Source of the DNA: Alphaproteobacteria bacterium
GTDB taxonomy: Bacteria; Pseudomonadota; Alphaproteobacteria; Thalassobaculales; Thalassobaculaceae
Direction of reading: 5' to 3'
Length of the DNA: 64,000 bases
NCBI GenBank assembly: GCA_024742605.1
Contig: JANSYC010000002.1
Location: 71,238-135,237, forward strand
The first letter of the stretch is position 1; each line of letters begins with the position of its first letter. The notes below the pieces were generated by a model that was given only the letters and a program-made list of their open reading frames with translations, made no database searches and was not told where the DNA came from. Below are positions 38,580 to 48,045 of this stretch, one piece after another. The position numbers and the translations under genes are program-made.

Positions 38580-38836
38580 CTCACACACCTTGCAGAGCGC
38601 CGCCGGACCGGTCGAAGTTACGAGCCGTCGTGGCGCCTTTGTTGAGTCTATACCAGATGTGGGGGTACCGCGCATCCTTCCGAATGCCGTCCCGCCCGCC
38701 AAGAGACATCGGAAGGCGCCGCCCTCCCATGCCGCGCGGCGGTGTAGCACAAAGCGGGTGCGCCCGTGTAGATCATCCGTAATCTGTGTGACTATCCTGC
38801 CCGCTCCACCATCCCGATTTCGCACTGCCCGGGCCG

Positions 38837-39445
38837 ATGTTCGAAAACCTGATCACCATGCTGATGGTCGCGGTCGCCCTGATGGGCAGCCCGGGCCCCG
38901 CCACCCTGAGCCTCGCCGCCGTCGGCGCCGCCTTCGGAGCGCGGGCGGGGCTGCGGTTCTTCGCCGGAATCATTTCCGGGAACATCACGGTGCTGCTGCT
39001 GCTCGCCACCGGGGTGACCGGGATCGTGCTGGCGGTGCCGGAGATGAAGATCGCGATCACCCTGGCGGCCGGAGCGTATATTCTGTATCTGGCCTACCGA
39101 ATCGCGATGGCGCCGCCGGCCGCCGCCCGCGAGGCGGGCGCGCGCGCCCCGTCCTTTCCCTCGGCCTATTTCCTGGCGATCGCCAATCCGAAGGCCTATG
39201 CCGCCCTGGGGGCGGTCTATTCCGGCAACACGCTGATAACCGAGGGGTTCGGTGGCCAGACCCTGCTGATGGATTCCGCTGCCAAGCTGCTGGTCATGAT
39301 CTGCGTGATGGTCACCGTCAACGGCAGCTGGCTGGTCTTCGGCTCCGCCTTCGCCGCGGTGCTGACAGATCCCCGGAAATCCCGGATCGCGAACATCTGC
39401 TTCGCGATCCTGCTGGTGGTGTCGGTGGTGCTGGCGGTGCTCTGA
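38837..39445 (+). CDS. LysE-family amino acid exporter
   Basis: The 202-residue inner membrane protein has about six hydrophobic segments and the family start [23 protein letters not shown], followed by the central [21 protein letters not shown] block. LysE/RhtB carriers export lysine, threonine, homoserine or other small metabolites; the substrate here cannot be told. Its stop lies three bases from that of the convergent YmdB-type gene, with no room for a terminator. Confidence 0.88.
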   Translation: MFENLITMLMVAVALMGSPGPATLSLAAVGAAFGARAGLRFFAGIISGNITVLLLLATGVTGIVLAVPEMKIAITLAAGAYILYLAYRIAMAPPAAAREAGARAPSFPSAYFLAIANPKAYAALGAVYSGNTLITEGFGGQTLLMDSAAKLLVMICVMVTVNGSWLVFGSAFAAVLTDPRKSRIANICFAILLVVSVVLAVL

Positions 39446-39448
39446 GCC

Positions 39449-40264
39449 TCAGGCGTCCGGCATGACCTGCGACAGCCGCCCGCCCTTTCGCAGCGGCTCC
39501 ACCCGGATCGCCAGCCCGGTGGCATCATCGGTCTCGACGAACACGCCGCACAAGGTGCCCTCACCCTCGGCCGCTTCCAGACGCGGGGTCGGCATCTTGC
39601 GGGTGAAGCGCTCGACCGGGCTGTCCTTCTTCATCCCGATCACACTGTCGTAGTCGCCGCACATGCCCGCGTCCGACTGATAGGCGGAGCCGTGTTCCAG
39701 CACCATGGTATCGGCGGTCGGGATGTGGGTGTGGGTGCCGACCACCAGCGAGACCCGGCCGTCGAAGGCGTGGCCGAATGCCATCTTCTCCGAGGTCGCC
39801 TCGCCGTGCAGGTCGATCAGGATGAAGTCGACCGTGTCGCCCAGCATCAGACTCTCGATCGCCCGTTCGACGGCCGCGAACGGATCGTCCAGCGGATCCA
39901 TGAACAACCGGCACATAACGTTGAGCACCGCCACCCGGTGTCCGTTTCTTGTCTGGTAAACGCCGATGCCGCGGCCCGGTGTGCCTTCGGGGAAATTCAG
40001 CGGCCGCAGCAGGTTGGGGTCGGTTTCGATATAGGTGATGATCTCGCGCTGGTCCCAGATGTGATTGCCGGTGGTGATCACATCGACACCCGCATCGTAG
40101 AGCTCGCGGCAGATTTTCCCGGTGATTCCGAAGCCGCCGGCCGCGTTCTCCCCGTTGCAGACCACGAAATCCGGCGAAAGTCCCCGAATCACACCAGGCA
40201 AATGGTCGGTCACCGCCTCGCGGCCGACCCGTCCGACCACATCCCCCAGAAACAAGACACGCAC
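39449..40264 (-). CDS. YmdB-type metallophosphoesterase
   Basis: The 271-residue protein matches TIGR00282: MRVLFLGDVVGRVGREA, the NGENAAGGFGI metal block, TGNHIWDQ, HGEATSEK and VGTHTHIPTAD ligands. In Bacillus subtilis YmdB is a 2',3'-cyclic nucleotide phosphodiesterase that influences biofilm formation. GTG 40264 is the start because it matches the conserved N-terminus. It is one base from the 5-FCL stop, so the two are one transcript. Confidence 0.93.
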   Translation of the reverse strand: MRVLFLGDVVGRVGREAVTDHLPGVIRGLSPDFVVCNGENAAGGFGITGKICRELYDAGVDVITTGNHIWDQREIITYIETDPNLLRPLNFPEGTPGRGIGVYQTRNGHRVAVLNVMCRLFMDPLDDPFAAVERAIESLMLGDTVDFILIDLHGEATSEKMAFGHAFDGRVSLVVGTHTHIPTADTMVLEHGSAYQSDAGMCGDYDSVIGMKKDSPVERFTRKMPTPRLEAAEGEGTLCGVFVETDDATGLAIRVEPLRKGGRLSQVMPDA

Positions 40265-40265
40265 A

Positions 40266-40883
40266 TCACGACCTTTCGATTTCGATGAATTCCCGCTCGG
40301 TGCAGATACCGTCGAGAACCACGTCATAGGGGCCGCTGGGAACCGCGTCCACCTCCTGGGCACCATAGGCGACGCCGATCGCGCGCACCGCGTGCCGGCC
40401 CCGCAGCGCCGCCAGAGTCCGATCGTAGAAGCCGCCGCCATAGCCGAGACGCTGGCCGGTCCGGTCGAAGGCCAGCATTGGCACCAGCAAAAGGGATGGC
40501 TCGACCTCTTCCGCCTCCGGGGTCGGTTCGCTGACGCCGAATTCGACCTTGACCAGCGGGTCGCCCCATTCCCAGGCTCGAAAGGCCAGGGGGCGGTGCG
40601 GCCCGACCATGACCGGCAGCGCGGTCCGGCACCCGAGCGTCGCCAGCGCTGCAAGCGTCGCACGCGGATCGATTTCGTCGCGCATCGGCCAGTATCCGGA
40701 CACGATGGTGCCGGCGCCGGGTGCGAGGGCAGCGGTCAGATTGGCGGTCAGACGGGCGGTGGCGTCCATGGCCTCCATCGCGGCCGCGGCACGGCGCCGG
40801 GCCATGGCTTTGCGAAGCTCAACCTTCTCGGCCGCCAATTCCGGTGCGTCGGAACCGACAAAGCCCTCGGTTTGATCGGTCAT
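40266..40883 (-). CDS. 5-formyltetrahydrofolate cyclo-ligase
   Basis: The enzyme recycles 5-formyl-THF to 5,10-methenyl-THF with ATP. The protein of about 205 residues has KVELRKAMARRRAA near the start and the signature ATP site LLLVPMLAFDRTGQRLGYGGGFYDRTL, with the following AIGVAYGAQEV. This is the ygfA position, downstream of zapA and the candidate 6S RNA, as in many proteobacteria. Start ATG 40883 is chosen because an upstream stretch does not match the family and would overlap the RNA. Confidence 0.93.
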   Translation of the reverse strand: MTDQTEGFVGSDAPELAAEKVELRKAMARRRAAAAMEAMDATARLTANLTAALAPGAGTIVSGYWPMRDEIDPRATLAALATLGCRTALPVMVGPHRPLAFRAWEWGDPLVKVEFGVSEPTPEAEEVEPSLLLVPMLAFDRTGQRLGYGGGFYDRTLAALRGRHAVRAIGVAYGAQEVDAVPSGPYDVVLDGICTEREFIEIERS

Positions 40884-40889
40884 GGAATG

Positions 40890-41040
40890 AACCCGGCTCG
40901 TGATCAGTCGGGCCAGAAGCCCATCGGTCGGATGTGACGGAACCACCGAGCCGTCGGAGCGGTTGTACCCTCTGTGGCCTGCTAGTGCAGGTGGGCGCCG
41001 CGAATACCGAGACCTCGGTCCCGGCAGAGACAGCTCCCTC
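40890..41040 (-). ncRNA. ssrS: Candidate 6S RNA (ssrS)
   Basis: The 303-base gap between zapA and the 5-FCL gene is the standard location of 6S RNA, which sequesters sigma70 RNA polymerase in stationary phase. On the minus strand a promoter-like TTAGGA-18-TATAAA pair (41071-41076 and 41047-41052) would start transcription near 41040. The transcript can form a closing stem (41017-41025 with 40936-40944) and an internal stem-loop CCTGC-tagt-GCAGG (40978-40991). Ends are approximate, and I could not confirm the conserved open-complex-like bulge. Confidence 0.6.
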
Positions 41041-41046
41041 AGAGTG

Positions 41047-41076
41047 TTTATAGCCCCAGGGGTATGAGTGTCCTAA
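41047..41076 (-). promoter_or_regulatory. Candidate promoter of the 6S RNA
   Basis: On the minus strand TTAGGA and TATAAA are separated by 18 bases, ahead of the gap between zapA and the 5-FCL gene. The -10 box is a near-perfect match to the sigma70 consensus. No coding frame starts nearby except the 5-FCL gene about 165 bases away. Confidence 0.55.
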
Positions 41077-41186
41077 CGAACGAAGCAGCCCCGTCACCCC
41101 CTAAAGTAACGCACAGGCCCCCAATGTCGAGTCCCCCGACAGCCGGACGGGCTGAAAAAGGCGATATTTTTCCGAGAGATAGGGCA

Positions 41187-41516
41187 TCAGGACGGCTGCA
41201 GGCGTCCGGCAAGACCTTCCAGCCGCTCGGCAAGTCCTTCAATGGAAAGGGCCATTTCCTCAACCTCGCTCGGATTGAAGTCCTCGTCCTCTTCGTCAAC
41301 CGAATGGGCCGCGTCCCGGAGATCCATCAGCTCGTCGGCCACCAGCAGGCTCGCCATGACCAGCAGCCGCGTATCGCCGACCTGTCCGACCTGCTGCACC
41401 AGATCCTTCACATGGGCATCCACCATGGTCGACAGGTCCCGAATCCGGTCTTCCTGACCTTCGTCGCAGGCCATCCGGTAGGTCTTGCCGTTAATGCTGA
41501 TATCCACCTGGGCCAC
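41187..41516 (-). CDS. zapA: Cell division protein ZapA
   Basis: The 109-residue protein begins MAQVDISINGKTYRMACDEGQEDRI and continues with a long C-terminal coiled coil (about 55-105). ZapA binds FtsZ and crosslinks its filaments at the division ring. The start is GTG 41516 with GGAGA eight bases ahead. A nine-base tandem repeat lies directly upstream, between it and the DUF4164 gene. Confidence 0.93.
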   Translation of the reverse strand: MAQVDISINGKTYRMACDEGQEDRIRDLSTMVDAHVKDLVQQVGQVGDTRLLVMASLLVADELMDLRDAAHSVDEEDEDFNPSEVEEMALSIEGLAERLEGLAGRLQPS

Positions 41517-41530
41517 GGGCCGTCTCCATG

Positions 41531-41590
41531 TCGAATGGGTCGAATGGGTCGAATGGGTCGAATGGGTCGAATGGGTCGAATGGGTCGAAT
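41531..41590. repeat. Nine-base tandem repeat in the zapA leader
   Basis: The nine-base unit TCGAATGGG is repeated six times exactly from 41531 to 41584 and a partial copy follows to 41590. It is a clean direct repeat of the kind that changes copy number by slippage, and it lies between the DUF4164 stop (41607) and the zapA ribosome-binding site. Confidence 0.97.
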
Positions 41591-41606
41591 CCGAAATTGA
41601 CGGATC

Positions 41607-41834
41607 CTATTGTTCGAGGACGATTTCAAGCTGGTCGATCGTACGGTCAAGCCGGGCGTCAACCTGGCCCGCAGCAGCCGCCAGCTTGGCATAATCCGCT
41701 TTGACGGCCGCCAGTTCCGCGCCCAGGTCGCCGCCATCGGTCAGCTGTCCGCCCCCGACCGCGTCGGCGACAGCCGCCTCCAAACTCGAAACCGCGTTCT
41801 CCAACCGCTCACGCGCCGCAGCCAACCGCGACAT
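41607..41834 (-). CDS. DUF4164 family coiled-coil protein
   Basis: The 75-residue protein is largely one coiled coil, with a hydrophobic heptad pattern (RERLENAVSSLEAAVADAV and LAAVKADYAKLAAAAGQVDARLDRTIDQLEIVLEQ). It fits DUF4164, a small alphaproteobacterial family found just before zapA and thought to have a role in division. ATG 41834 has GGGAG eight bases ahead. Function is unknown. Confidence 0.85.
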   Translation of the reverse strand: MSRLAAARERLENAVSSLEAAVADAVGGGQLTDGGDLGAELAAVKADYAKLAAAAGQVDARLDRTIDQLEIVLEQ

Positions 41835-41876
41835 ACCACTTCTCCCAAGCCACCACATTTCATCTCGGATCATGAT

Positions 41877-41903
41877 TCCAACACCCTAGACCCGATTGTT
41901 GGA
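41877..41903. promoter_or_regulatory. Seven-base inverted repeat between DUF4164 and tkt
   Basis: TCCAACA (41877-41883) and TGTTGGA (41897-41903) are exact inverted repeats with a 13-base spacer in the 280-base divergent gap between the DUF4164 gene and tkt. It is a candidate operator for one or both transcripts. Confidence 0.4.
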
Positions 41904-42114
41904 GTATCGCATGATATCGACGACGGTGCCAGTCCGGCGATATGAGCGCTCAGCGTACGCCATCCGCGCCCTTCATGCGGTTTGATCGCCCGATGGACCG
42001 CTTGACGTCGGGGGGTCCGGTGGGCATGTTCCGCCCGCCGATCCGCCGGCTTTCGATGAGCGTCTTGCCTTGGTCGACGGATGGGCATCCCGTTCTAGCG
42101 ACAAGCGGCCCCCG

Positions 42115-44118
42115 ATGAGCACCAGCACAGACACGATCCTCCCCCTCGCCAATGCAATCCGGGCGCTTGCCATGGATGCTGTGGAAAGGGCCAAATCCGG
42201 CCATCCCGGAATGCCCATGGGCATGGCCGATGTCGCGACCACGCTGTTCGCCCGCCACCTGAAGTTCGACCCGAACCAGCCGGACTGGGCCGACCGGGAC
42301 CGCTTCATCCTCTCCGCCGGTCACGGCTCGATGCTGATGTATGCGCTGCTGCATCTGACCGGCTACCCGGGGATGACGATCGAGGAGATCAAGAACTTCC
42401 GACAGCTCGGCTCCAAGACGCCGGGTCATCCGGAATACGGCCACACGGTCGGGGTCGAGACCACCACCGGGCCGCTGGGTCAGGGTTTTGCGAACGCGGT
42501 CGGCATGGCCGTGGCCGAACGCAATCTGAATGCCCGCTTCGGTGACGACCTGGTCGACCACTTCACCTATGTGATCGCAGGCGACGGCTGCCTGATGGAG
42601 GGCATCAGCCACGAAGCGGGGTCGCTGGCCGGCCATCTGGGCCTGGGCCGGATGATCGTGCTGTTCGACGATAACGGCATTTCCATCGACGGCCCGACCT
42701 CCCTTGCGGTCTCGGACGATCAGCCGGCCCGGTTCGCGGCGCTCGGCTGGCATGTCCTGTCGGTCGACGGACACGATCCGGTCGCGATCGATGCGGCGAT
42801 CACCGAGGCGAAGGCCGATCCCCGCCCGTCGCTGATCGCCTGCAGGACCACCATCGGATTCGGCGCGCCAAAGAAGGCCGGCACCGCCGGTTCGCATGGA
42901 GCGCCGTTGGGTGCCGAGGAGATCGCCGGTGCGCGCGCGGCGCTCGACTGGCCATATGCCCCGTTCGAGATCCCCAAGGACATCCAGGCCGGCTGGACGG
43001 CGATCGCCCGCCGAGGCGCCGCCGAATACGACAACTGGCTTGGCCGCTACGAGGCAGAGGAAGCGGCTGTGCGGGCCGAATTCGATCGCGTCATGTCCGG
43101 CAAGCTGGATGTCGAGGGCGTCTCCGACGCGCTGCACAGCCTGAAGGCCGAACTCGCCTCCGATCCGCCGAAGATCGCAAGCCGCGTCTCCTCCCAGCGC
43201 ACCATCGAGGCGTTCGCGGCCGCCATGCCAGAGCTGATCGGCGGCTCGGCAGATCTGACCGGATCGAACAACACCAAGGTCGGGGCCTTCGAGATCCTGA
43301 ACAGGGACAATTACGGCGGCCGGTACCTCCACTACGGCGTGCGTGAGCATGCGATGGCGGCGGCCATGAACGGCATGGCTTTGCACGGCGGCGTGGTGCC
43401 GTTCGGCGGCACCTTCCTGGTGTTCACCGACTACTGCCGGCATTCGATCCGCCTGTCCGCCCTGATGGGCATCCGGGTGATCTACGTGATGACCCACGAC
43501 TCGATCGGCCTTGGCGAGGACGGTCCGACCCACCAGCCGGTGGAGCATCTGGCCAGCCTGCGGGCGATCCCCAATCTGCACGTGATGCGCCCGGCCGACG
43601 CCGTTGAGACTGCCGAGTGCTGGGACCACGCGCTGGCTCGGTCCGACGGTCCAACCGTTCTGGCGCTCAGCCGCCAGGGCCTGCCGGGCGTGCGGACCAT
43701 CCACACCGGCGAGAACCGCTCGCAGAAGGGCGGATACCTGCTTTCGGAGGGTAAAGGCCCCCGCGACGTGACCTTGGTCGCGACCGGCTCCGAGGTCGAT
43801 ATCGCCCGCCGAGCCAAGCAGCTGCTGGAAAAAGACGGGATCAACGCCTGTCTGGTCTCGATGCCCTGCGCCGAGCTGTTCGACGCTCAGGACGACGCCT
43901 ACAAAGCCCAGGTTGTCGGCGACGGGGTGCCGATCGTGGCGGTCGAGGCCGGGATCCGGCAATCCTGGGATCGGCTGCTCGGCCACAGGGGCGGCTTCGT
44001 GGGAATGTCGGGGTTCGGGGCTTCCGCTCCGGCCGGAGACCTCTATATGCACTTTGAGATCACACCCGAGGCGGTGGCCCGGGAAGCCCTGCGCGTGATC
44101 GGCCGCGCCGACGATTAG
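42115..44118 (+). CDS. tkt: Transketolase
   Basis: The 667-residue thiamine-diphosphate enzyme moves two-carbon ketol units in the pentose phosphate pathway. It contains [12 protein letters not shown] near residue 30, the ThDP motif [38 protein letters not shown], and the C-terminal [22 protein letters not shown] 42115 begins the carbon operon tkt-gap-fba-thiE. The presence of a ThDP-dependent enzyme and a ThiE gene in one run is a common alphaproteobacterial pattern. Confidence 0.97.
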   Translation: MSTSTDTILPLANAIRALAMDAVERAKSGHPGMPMGMADVATTLFARHLKFDPNQPDWADRDRFILSAGHGSMLMYALLHLTGYPGMTIEEIKNFRQLGSKTPGHPEYGHTVGVETTTGPLGQGFANAVGMAVAERNLNARFGDDLVDHFTYVIAGDGCLMEGISHEAGSLAGHLGLGRMIVLFDDNGISIDGPTSLAVSDDQPARFAALGWHVLSVDGHDPVAIDAAITEAKADPRPSLIACRTTIGFGAPKKAGTAGSHGAPLGAEEIAGARAALDWPYAPFEIPKDIQAGWTAIARRGAAEYDNWLGRYEAEEAAVRAEFDRVMSGKLDVEGVSDALHSLKAELASDPPKIASRVSSQRTIEAFAAAMPELIGGSADLTGSNNTKVGAFEILNRDNYGGRYLHYGVREHAMAAAMNGMALHGGVVPFGGTFLVFTDYCRHSIRLSALMGIRVIYVMTHDSIGLGEDGPTHQPVEHLASLRAIPNLHVMRPADAVETAECWDHALARSDGPTVLALSRQGLPGVRTIHTGENRSQKGGYLLSEGKGPRDVTLVATGSEVDIARRAKQLLEKDGINACLVSMPCAELFDAQDDAYKAQVVGDGVPIVAVEAGIRQSWDRLLGHRGGFVGMSGFGASAPAGDLYMHFEITPEAVAREALRVIGRADD

Positions 44119-44177
44119 TCGTCGGATCCAAAGCGCGGGCCGTGACATCGCGCGACCAACGAGGAGGAAAGACCATC

Positions 44178-45188
44178 ATGGCGACCAAGATCGCGATCAA
44201 CGGATTCGGACGGATTGGCCGGCTGGTGCTCCGCGCCCTGGCGGAAGCCAAGCGCGACGATATCGAAGTGGTGCTGATCAACGATCTGGGACCGGTCGAG
44301 TCGAATGCCCATCTGTTCCGTTACGATACGATCCACGGCCGCTATCCCGGCACGGTGACCACCGGCGAGGACTGGATGGATATCGGGTTCGGCAAGATCA
44401 AGGTCACCGCCGAGCGGGATCCGGCCAAGCTTCCGCACAAGGAGCAGGGCGTCGACATCGCGATGGACTGCACCGGCATCTTCACCAAGCGCGAGCAGGC
44501 CGCCCTGCATCTGGATGCGGGCGCCAAGCGGGTGCTGATCTCGGCACCGGCCACCGGTGCGGATCTGACGGTCGTCTATGGCGTGAACCACGACAAGATC
44601 ACCGCCGAGCACACGGTTGTCTCGAACGCCTCCTGCACCACCAACTGCCTGGCACCCGTGGCCTATGTGCTGAACAACGCGATCGGGATCGAGCGCGGCT
44701 ACATGACCACGATCCACGCCTATACCGGCGACCAGCCGACCCAGGACACACTGCACAAGGACCTGCACCGGGCCCGGGCCGCCGCCATGTCGATGATTCC
44801 CACCTCGACCGGTGCCGCCAAGGCGGTGGGTCTTGTGCTGCCGGAACTGGCGGGCAAGCTGGACGGCACCTCCGTCCGGGTTCCGACCGCCAACGTCTCG
44901 CTGATCGACTTCAAGTTCCAGCCGAAGCGCGACACGTCGGTCGAGGAGGTCAACAAGGCGATGACCGACGCGGCCAACAGCAACCAGCTCAAGGGCATTC
45001 TGGGTGTGAACGCGGAGCCCCTGGTGTCCAGCGACTTCAATCATGACAGCCACAGCTCGACCTTCGATCTGAAACAGACCCAGGTGATCGAAGGCAAGCT
45101 GGTCCGCGTGATGTCCTGGTACGACAACGAATGGGGCTTCTCGAACCGGATGCTCGACACCGCCACCGCCATGGCGCGCACGATCTGA
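44178..45188 (+). CDS. gap: Glyceraldehyde-3-phosphate dehydrogenase, type I
   Basis: The 336-residue enzyme oxidises glyceraldehyde-3-phosphate with NAD(P). It begins [21 protein letters not shown], has the catalytic Cys in [10 protein letters not shown] (about 150) and its partner His in the later TIHAYTGDQ, and ends with [27 protein letters not shown] is upstream. It lies 59 bases after tkt. No phosphoglycerate kinase gene is between it and fba, where many relatives carry pgk. Confidence 0.97.
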   Translation: MATKIAINGFGRIGRLVLRALAEAKRDDIEVVLINDLGPVESNAHLFRYDTIHGRYPGTVTTGEDWMDIGFGKIKVTAERDPAKLPHKEQGVDIAMDCTGIFTKREQAALHLDAGAKRVLISAPATGADLTVVYGVNHDKITAEHTVVSNASCTTNCLAPVAYVLNNAIGIERGYMTTIHAYTGDQPTQDTLHKDLHRARAAAMSMIPTSTGAAKAVGLVLPELAGKLDGTSVRVPTANVSLIDFKFQPKRDTSVEEVNKAMTDAANSNQLKGILGVNAEPLVSSDFNHDSHSSTFDLKQTQVIEGKLVRVMSWYDNEWGFSNRMLDTATAMARTI

Positions 45189-45217
45189 GACCGGCCGAGA
45201 CAGAGGGAGACGATGCG

Positions 45218-46144
45218 ATGAAGATGACCCAGAAGGTCAAGAAGATCCTGGACTGCTACGAGAGCGACAATCCCGGAACCAAGGCCAATCTGGCCCGCAT
45301 CCTGATGCAGGGCAAGTTGGGCGGCACCGGCAAGATGGTGATCCTGCCGGTCGACCAGGGCTTCGAGCATGGCCCGGCCCGCAGCTTCGCGCCGAACCCG
45401 GCGGCCTACGATCCGCATTACCACTACAAGCTTGCGATCGATGCCGGTTTGAACGCCTATGCCGCCCCACTCGGCATGCTGGAAGCGGGGGCCGACAGCT
45501 TCGCCGGTCAGATTCCGACGATCCTGAAGGTCAACAGCGCCAACAGCCTGGCCCGCGACAAGGACGGCCCGACCCAGGCGCTGACCGGCTCGGTCGGGGA
45601 TGCGCTGCGTCTCGGCTGCTCGGCCATCGGCTTCACGATCTATCCGGGCTCCGACAACCAGTTCGACATGATGGGCCAGATCCGCGAGCTTGCGGAAGAG
45701 GCGAAGTCGGTCGGCCTGGCGGTGGTGATGTGGTCCTATCCGCGCGGCGGCGACCTGTCCAAGGACGCGGAGACCAGCGTCGACATCTGCGCCTATGCGG
45801 CGCACATGGCCGCCTTGATGGGCGCGCACATCATCAAGGTCAAGCCGCCGAAGGCCGGCATCGGCCTGGAAGCCGCGCGCAAGGCCTACGAGGGCAACGG
45901 CATTCCGACCGGCACGCTCGCCGAGCGGATCGCCCATGTGATGCAGGCGTCCTTCGACGGCCGCCGGATCGTGGTGTTCTCGGGTGGCGAGGCCAAGGGT
46001 ATCGACGGTCTGCTGGGCGAGATCCGCGAGCTCTACCAGGGTGGCGCCAACGGCTCGATCATCGGCCGCAACACCTTCCAGCGTCCGCGCGACGAGGCGC
46101 TGGCCCTGCTCGGCCAGATCATCGAGATCTATAAGGGCAGGTGA
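45218..46144 (+). CDS. Fructose-bisphosphate aldolase, class I (DhnA/archaeal-type)
   Basis: The 308-residue protein is a DeoC/LacD-like TIM-barrel Schiff-base aldolase with ILPVDQGFEHGPARSFAP, the catalytic Lys in HIIKVKPPKAG, and the phosphate loop FSGGEAKGIDGL and GSIIGRNTFQR. This is the DhnA/FbaB-type class I enzyme and not the metal-dependent class II enzyme. GAGGGAGACG precedes ATG 45218. It follows gap by 29 bases. Confidence 0.94.
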   Translation: MKMTQKVKKILDCYESDNPGTKANLARILMQGKLGGTGKMVILPVDQGFEHGPARSFAPNPAAYDPHYHYKLAIDAGLNAYAAPLGMLEAGADSFAGQIPTILKVNSANSLARDKDGPTQALTGSVGDALRLGCSAIGFTIYPGSDNQFDMMGQIRELAEEAKSVGLAVVMWSYPRGGDLSKDAETSVDICAYAAHMAALMGAHIIKVKPPKAGIGLEAARKAYEGNGIPTGTLAERIAHVMQASFDGRRIVVFSGGEAKGIDGLLGEIRELYQGGANGSIIGRNTFQRPRDEALALLGQIIEIYKGR

Positions 46145-46170
46145 GCGCTCAGCGCATTACAGGACTAACC

Positions 46171-46812
46171 ATGACCACCGAACTCTACCTGATCACCCCG
46201 CCGCGTCTGGACGATGTGGCGGGGTTTTGCGATCTGCTCGGACAGGCGCTGGACGCGGGTGAGATCGCCTGCCTGCAGCTCCGCCTCAAGGACGTGGACG
46301 AGGAGACGGTCAAACGGGCGGTCGAGGCGATCCTGCCGGTCTGCCACGCCCGCCGGGTCCCGCTGCTGCTGAACGACGATCCGGAACTGGCGGTCGCCAC
46401 CGGCTGCGACGGCGTCCATGTGGGCCAGGACGACATGCAGTTCCGGGGCGCGCGCAAGCTGATGGGGGAGACCGCCATGATCGGCGTGACCTGCAAGGAC
46501 AGCATCCCGCTCGCGCTCGATGCGGCGGACGAGGGGGCCGATTACGTGGCGTTCGGCGCGTTCTTCCCGTCCTCGACCAAGGACAGCACCACCGCAGCCT
46601 CGCTCGAGACCATTGAATTCTGGACTCAGGCGATGACGGTGCCCTGCGTCGCCATCGGCGGCATCACACATGAGAACTGCGGCCCGCTGGTCGCGGCGGG
46701 CGCCGATTTTCTGGCGGTGATCGGCGGCATCTGGGGCCACCCGGACGGCCCGGCGGCGGCGGTCAAGGCCTTCGAAGCCACCATCGCGGCCCACGCGCCG
46801 GCCGAAGACTGA
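46171..46812 (+). CDS. thiE: Thiamine-phosphate synthase (ThiE-like)
   Basis: The 213-residue TIM-barrel protein has TELYLITPPRLDD, LQLRLKDVD (HMP-PP phosphate region), LLNDDPELAV, GVHVGQDDMQFRGAR, GVTCKDS, YVAFGAFFPSSTKDS and VAIGGITHENCGPLVAAGADFLAVIGGIW, all in ThiE order. It joins HMP-PP and HET-P to thiamine phosphate. Start ATG 46171 follows AGGA; a GTG at 46141 overlapping the fba stop is a less likely start. ThiD is at 22586. Confidence 0.9.
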   Translation: MTTELYLITPPRLDDVAGFCDLLGQALDAGEIACLQLRLKDVDEETVKRAVEAILPVCHARRVPLLLNDDPELAVATGCDGVHVGQDDMQFRGARKLMGETAMIGVTCKDSIPLALDAADEGADYVAFGAFFPSSTKDSTTAASLETIEFWTQAMTVPCVAIGGITHENCGPLVAAGADFLAVIGGIWGHPDGPAAAVKAFEATIAAHAPAED

Positions 46813-46821
46813 GGCAGCCCC

Positions 46822-47853
46822 TCAGTAGCGGATCAGCTCCGCCCAGATCGCCAGCGCCTCGTTCTGCATGGTCTCGCCTTTGGCGTTCGCGAACCAGGGC
46901 ACGTTGAGCAGTCGGGACTCCACCAGCTGTCCCTCGGACCGGAACCGGGTATCGCGCAAGGCGCCCTCGGTCTCGTCGCGGGGCTCAAGCCGATTCTCGT
47001 GGTAGAGATGGCGGGTCCGGTGCCTGATCAGGCTGTCAAAATAATAGGCCTGCGAGTCGGCCTGCATGTGCTGCAGGGAGAGAAAGTTCAGCATCACATC
47101 GACAGGGCGATCCATTTTTTCGGCCAGGAGCCAGGGCGCGAGAATGTTGATGTTTCCATCCCGCAGCCGGTCCGTCTCCGCCCAGACCAGGTTCACCCGC
47201 TCCGGGAACACGGCGTCCAGATAGCGCGCCGCCAAGGCCATGTTGAGCGGCATGTCGACGTAGATCGCCGTCTCGGCACCCGACCAGATCATGAGATCGG
47301 CGAGGGTTTTTCCGAACCCTCCGCCGAGTTCGAGAACCGTCGCAGGCCGGTCGTCGAGCGTTTCCAGCATGGACACGGTCCGTACCGCCCGCGCCGCCAT
47401 CCGGATGGAGAACCGCGAGCAGATGATCAGTCGGCCTTCTGCGACGCACACGCCCTTGGCGCCGCCGCAGTCGATGCCGTCCTCGACCGTGCGCAGAAAC
47501 AGCGGCACCTGCGCCGGGTCGATCTGAGAGAGTTCGGCATCGAACTCCGCCTGAAGCGCATCCGAGTATCCAGCGTTTGGAATCAGCTTGGTGTAGGGAA
47601 ACTTCTGGAATGGCTGGGCCTTCAGGATTTCAGCCTTACCGATCGCATAGTCCGTCACCTCGATCCCGATCCCACTGAGGTAGTGGTCTCGAAAGCGTTC
47701 AATCAGGTCCCGGCTCAGCGAGGGCTGAAATTTGAAACTGCGGTGACGACGATGCGCGTCGGACAGAGCCGTCCCCCTGAACCAGCCGGACGTGGCCTCT
47801 CTCGAGGCGGCCTCCGCCATGGCCGGGTACCGCGCCACTACCTCGTCGATCAT
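46822..47853 (-). CDS. Putative sugar O-methyltransferase (TIGR04371-like)
   Basis: The 343-residue protein has a SAM-binding loop VLELGGGFGKTLADL (about 172), with MLNFLSLQHMQADSQAYYFDSLIRHRTRHLYHENRLEP in the C-terminal half. Length and motif order fit the putative sugar O-methyltransferase family associated with surface polysaccharides, although no glycosyltransferase genes are nearby. Start ATG 47853 has GGGAG eight bases ahead. The gene converges with thiE, nine bases between stops. Confidence 0.78.
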   Translation of the reverse strand: MIDEVVARYPAMAEAASREATSGWFRGTALSDAHRRHRSFKFQPSLSRDLIERFRDHYLSGIGIEVTDYAIGKAEILKAQPFQKFPYTKLIPNAGYSDALQAEFDAELSQIDPAQVPLFLRTVEDGIDCGGAKGVCVAEGRLIICSRFSIRMAARAVRTVSMLETLDDRPATVLELGGGFGKTLADLMIWSGAETAIYVDMPLNMALAARYLDAVFPERVNLVWAETDRLRDGNINILAPWLLAEKMDRPVDVMLNFLSLQHMQADSQAYYFDSLIRHRTRHLYHENRLEPRDETEGALRDTRFRSEGQLVESRLLNVPWFANAKGETMQNEALAIWAELIRY

Positions 47854-48045
47854 CGCAAAGACTCCCAAACCGCCGTCCCCCGTGCGCAGGTGGTTAGACT
47901 GACCCGGGTTTTCCAAGTCAAGCGACGCCGCGAACGATAGAACAACAAAAATTTCTCTGGCGGCTCAGAGAGATTTCAGGATATCGGTGATCCGTTCCGA
48001 CCGGTGCACCTCTCCCGCCTTCGTCCCCTCCCCGGATCTTGAGTG

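Noticed and set aside
41408-41737. Minus-strand frame with a repeated R-P-I unit
   Set aside because: It arises only from reading the nine-base tandem repeat; DUF4164 and zapA are the real genes here.
41950-44148. Long minus-strand frame opposite tkt
   Set aside because: The plus strand encodes complete transketolase; the antisense product has no family features.
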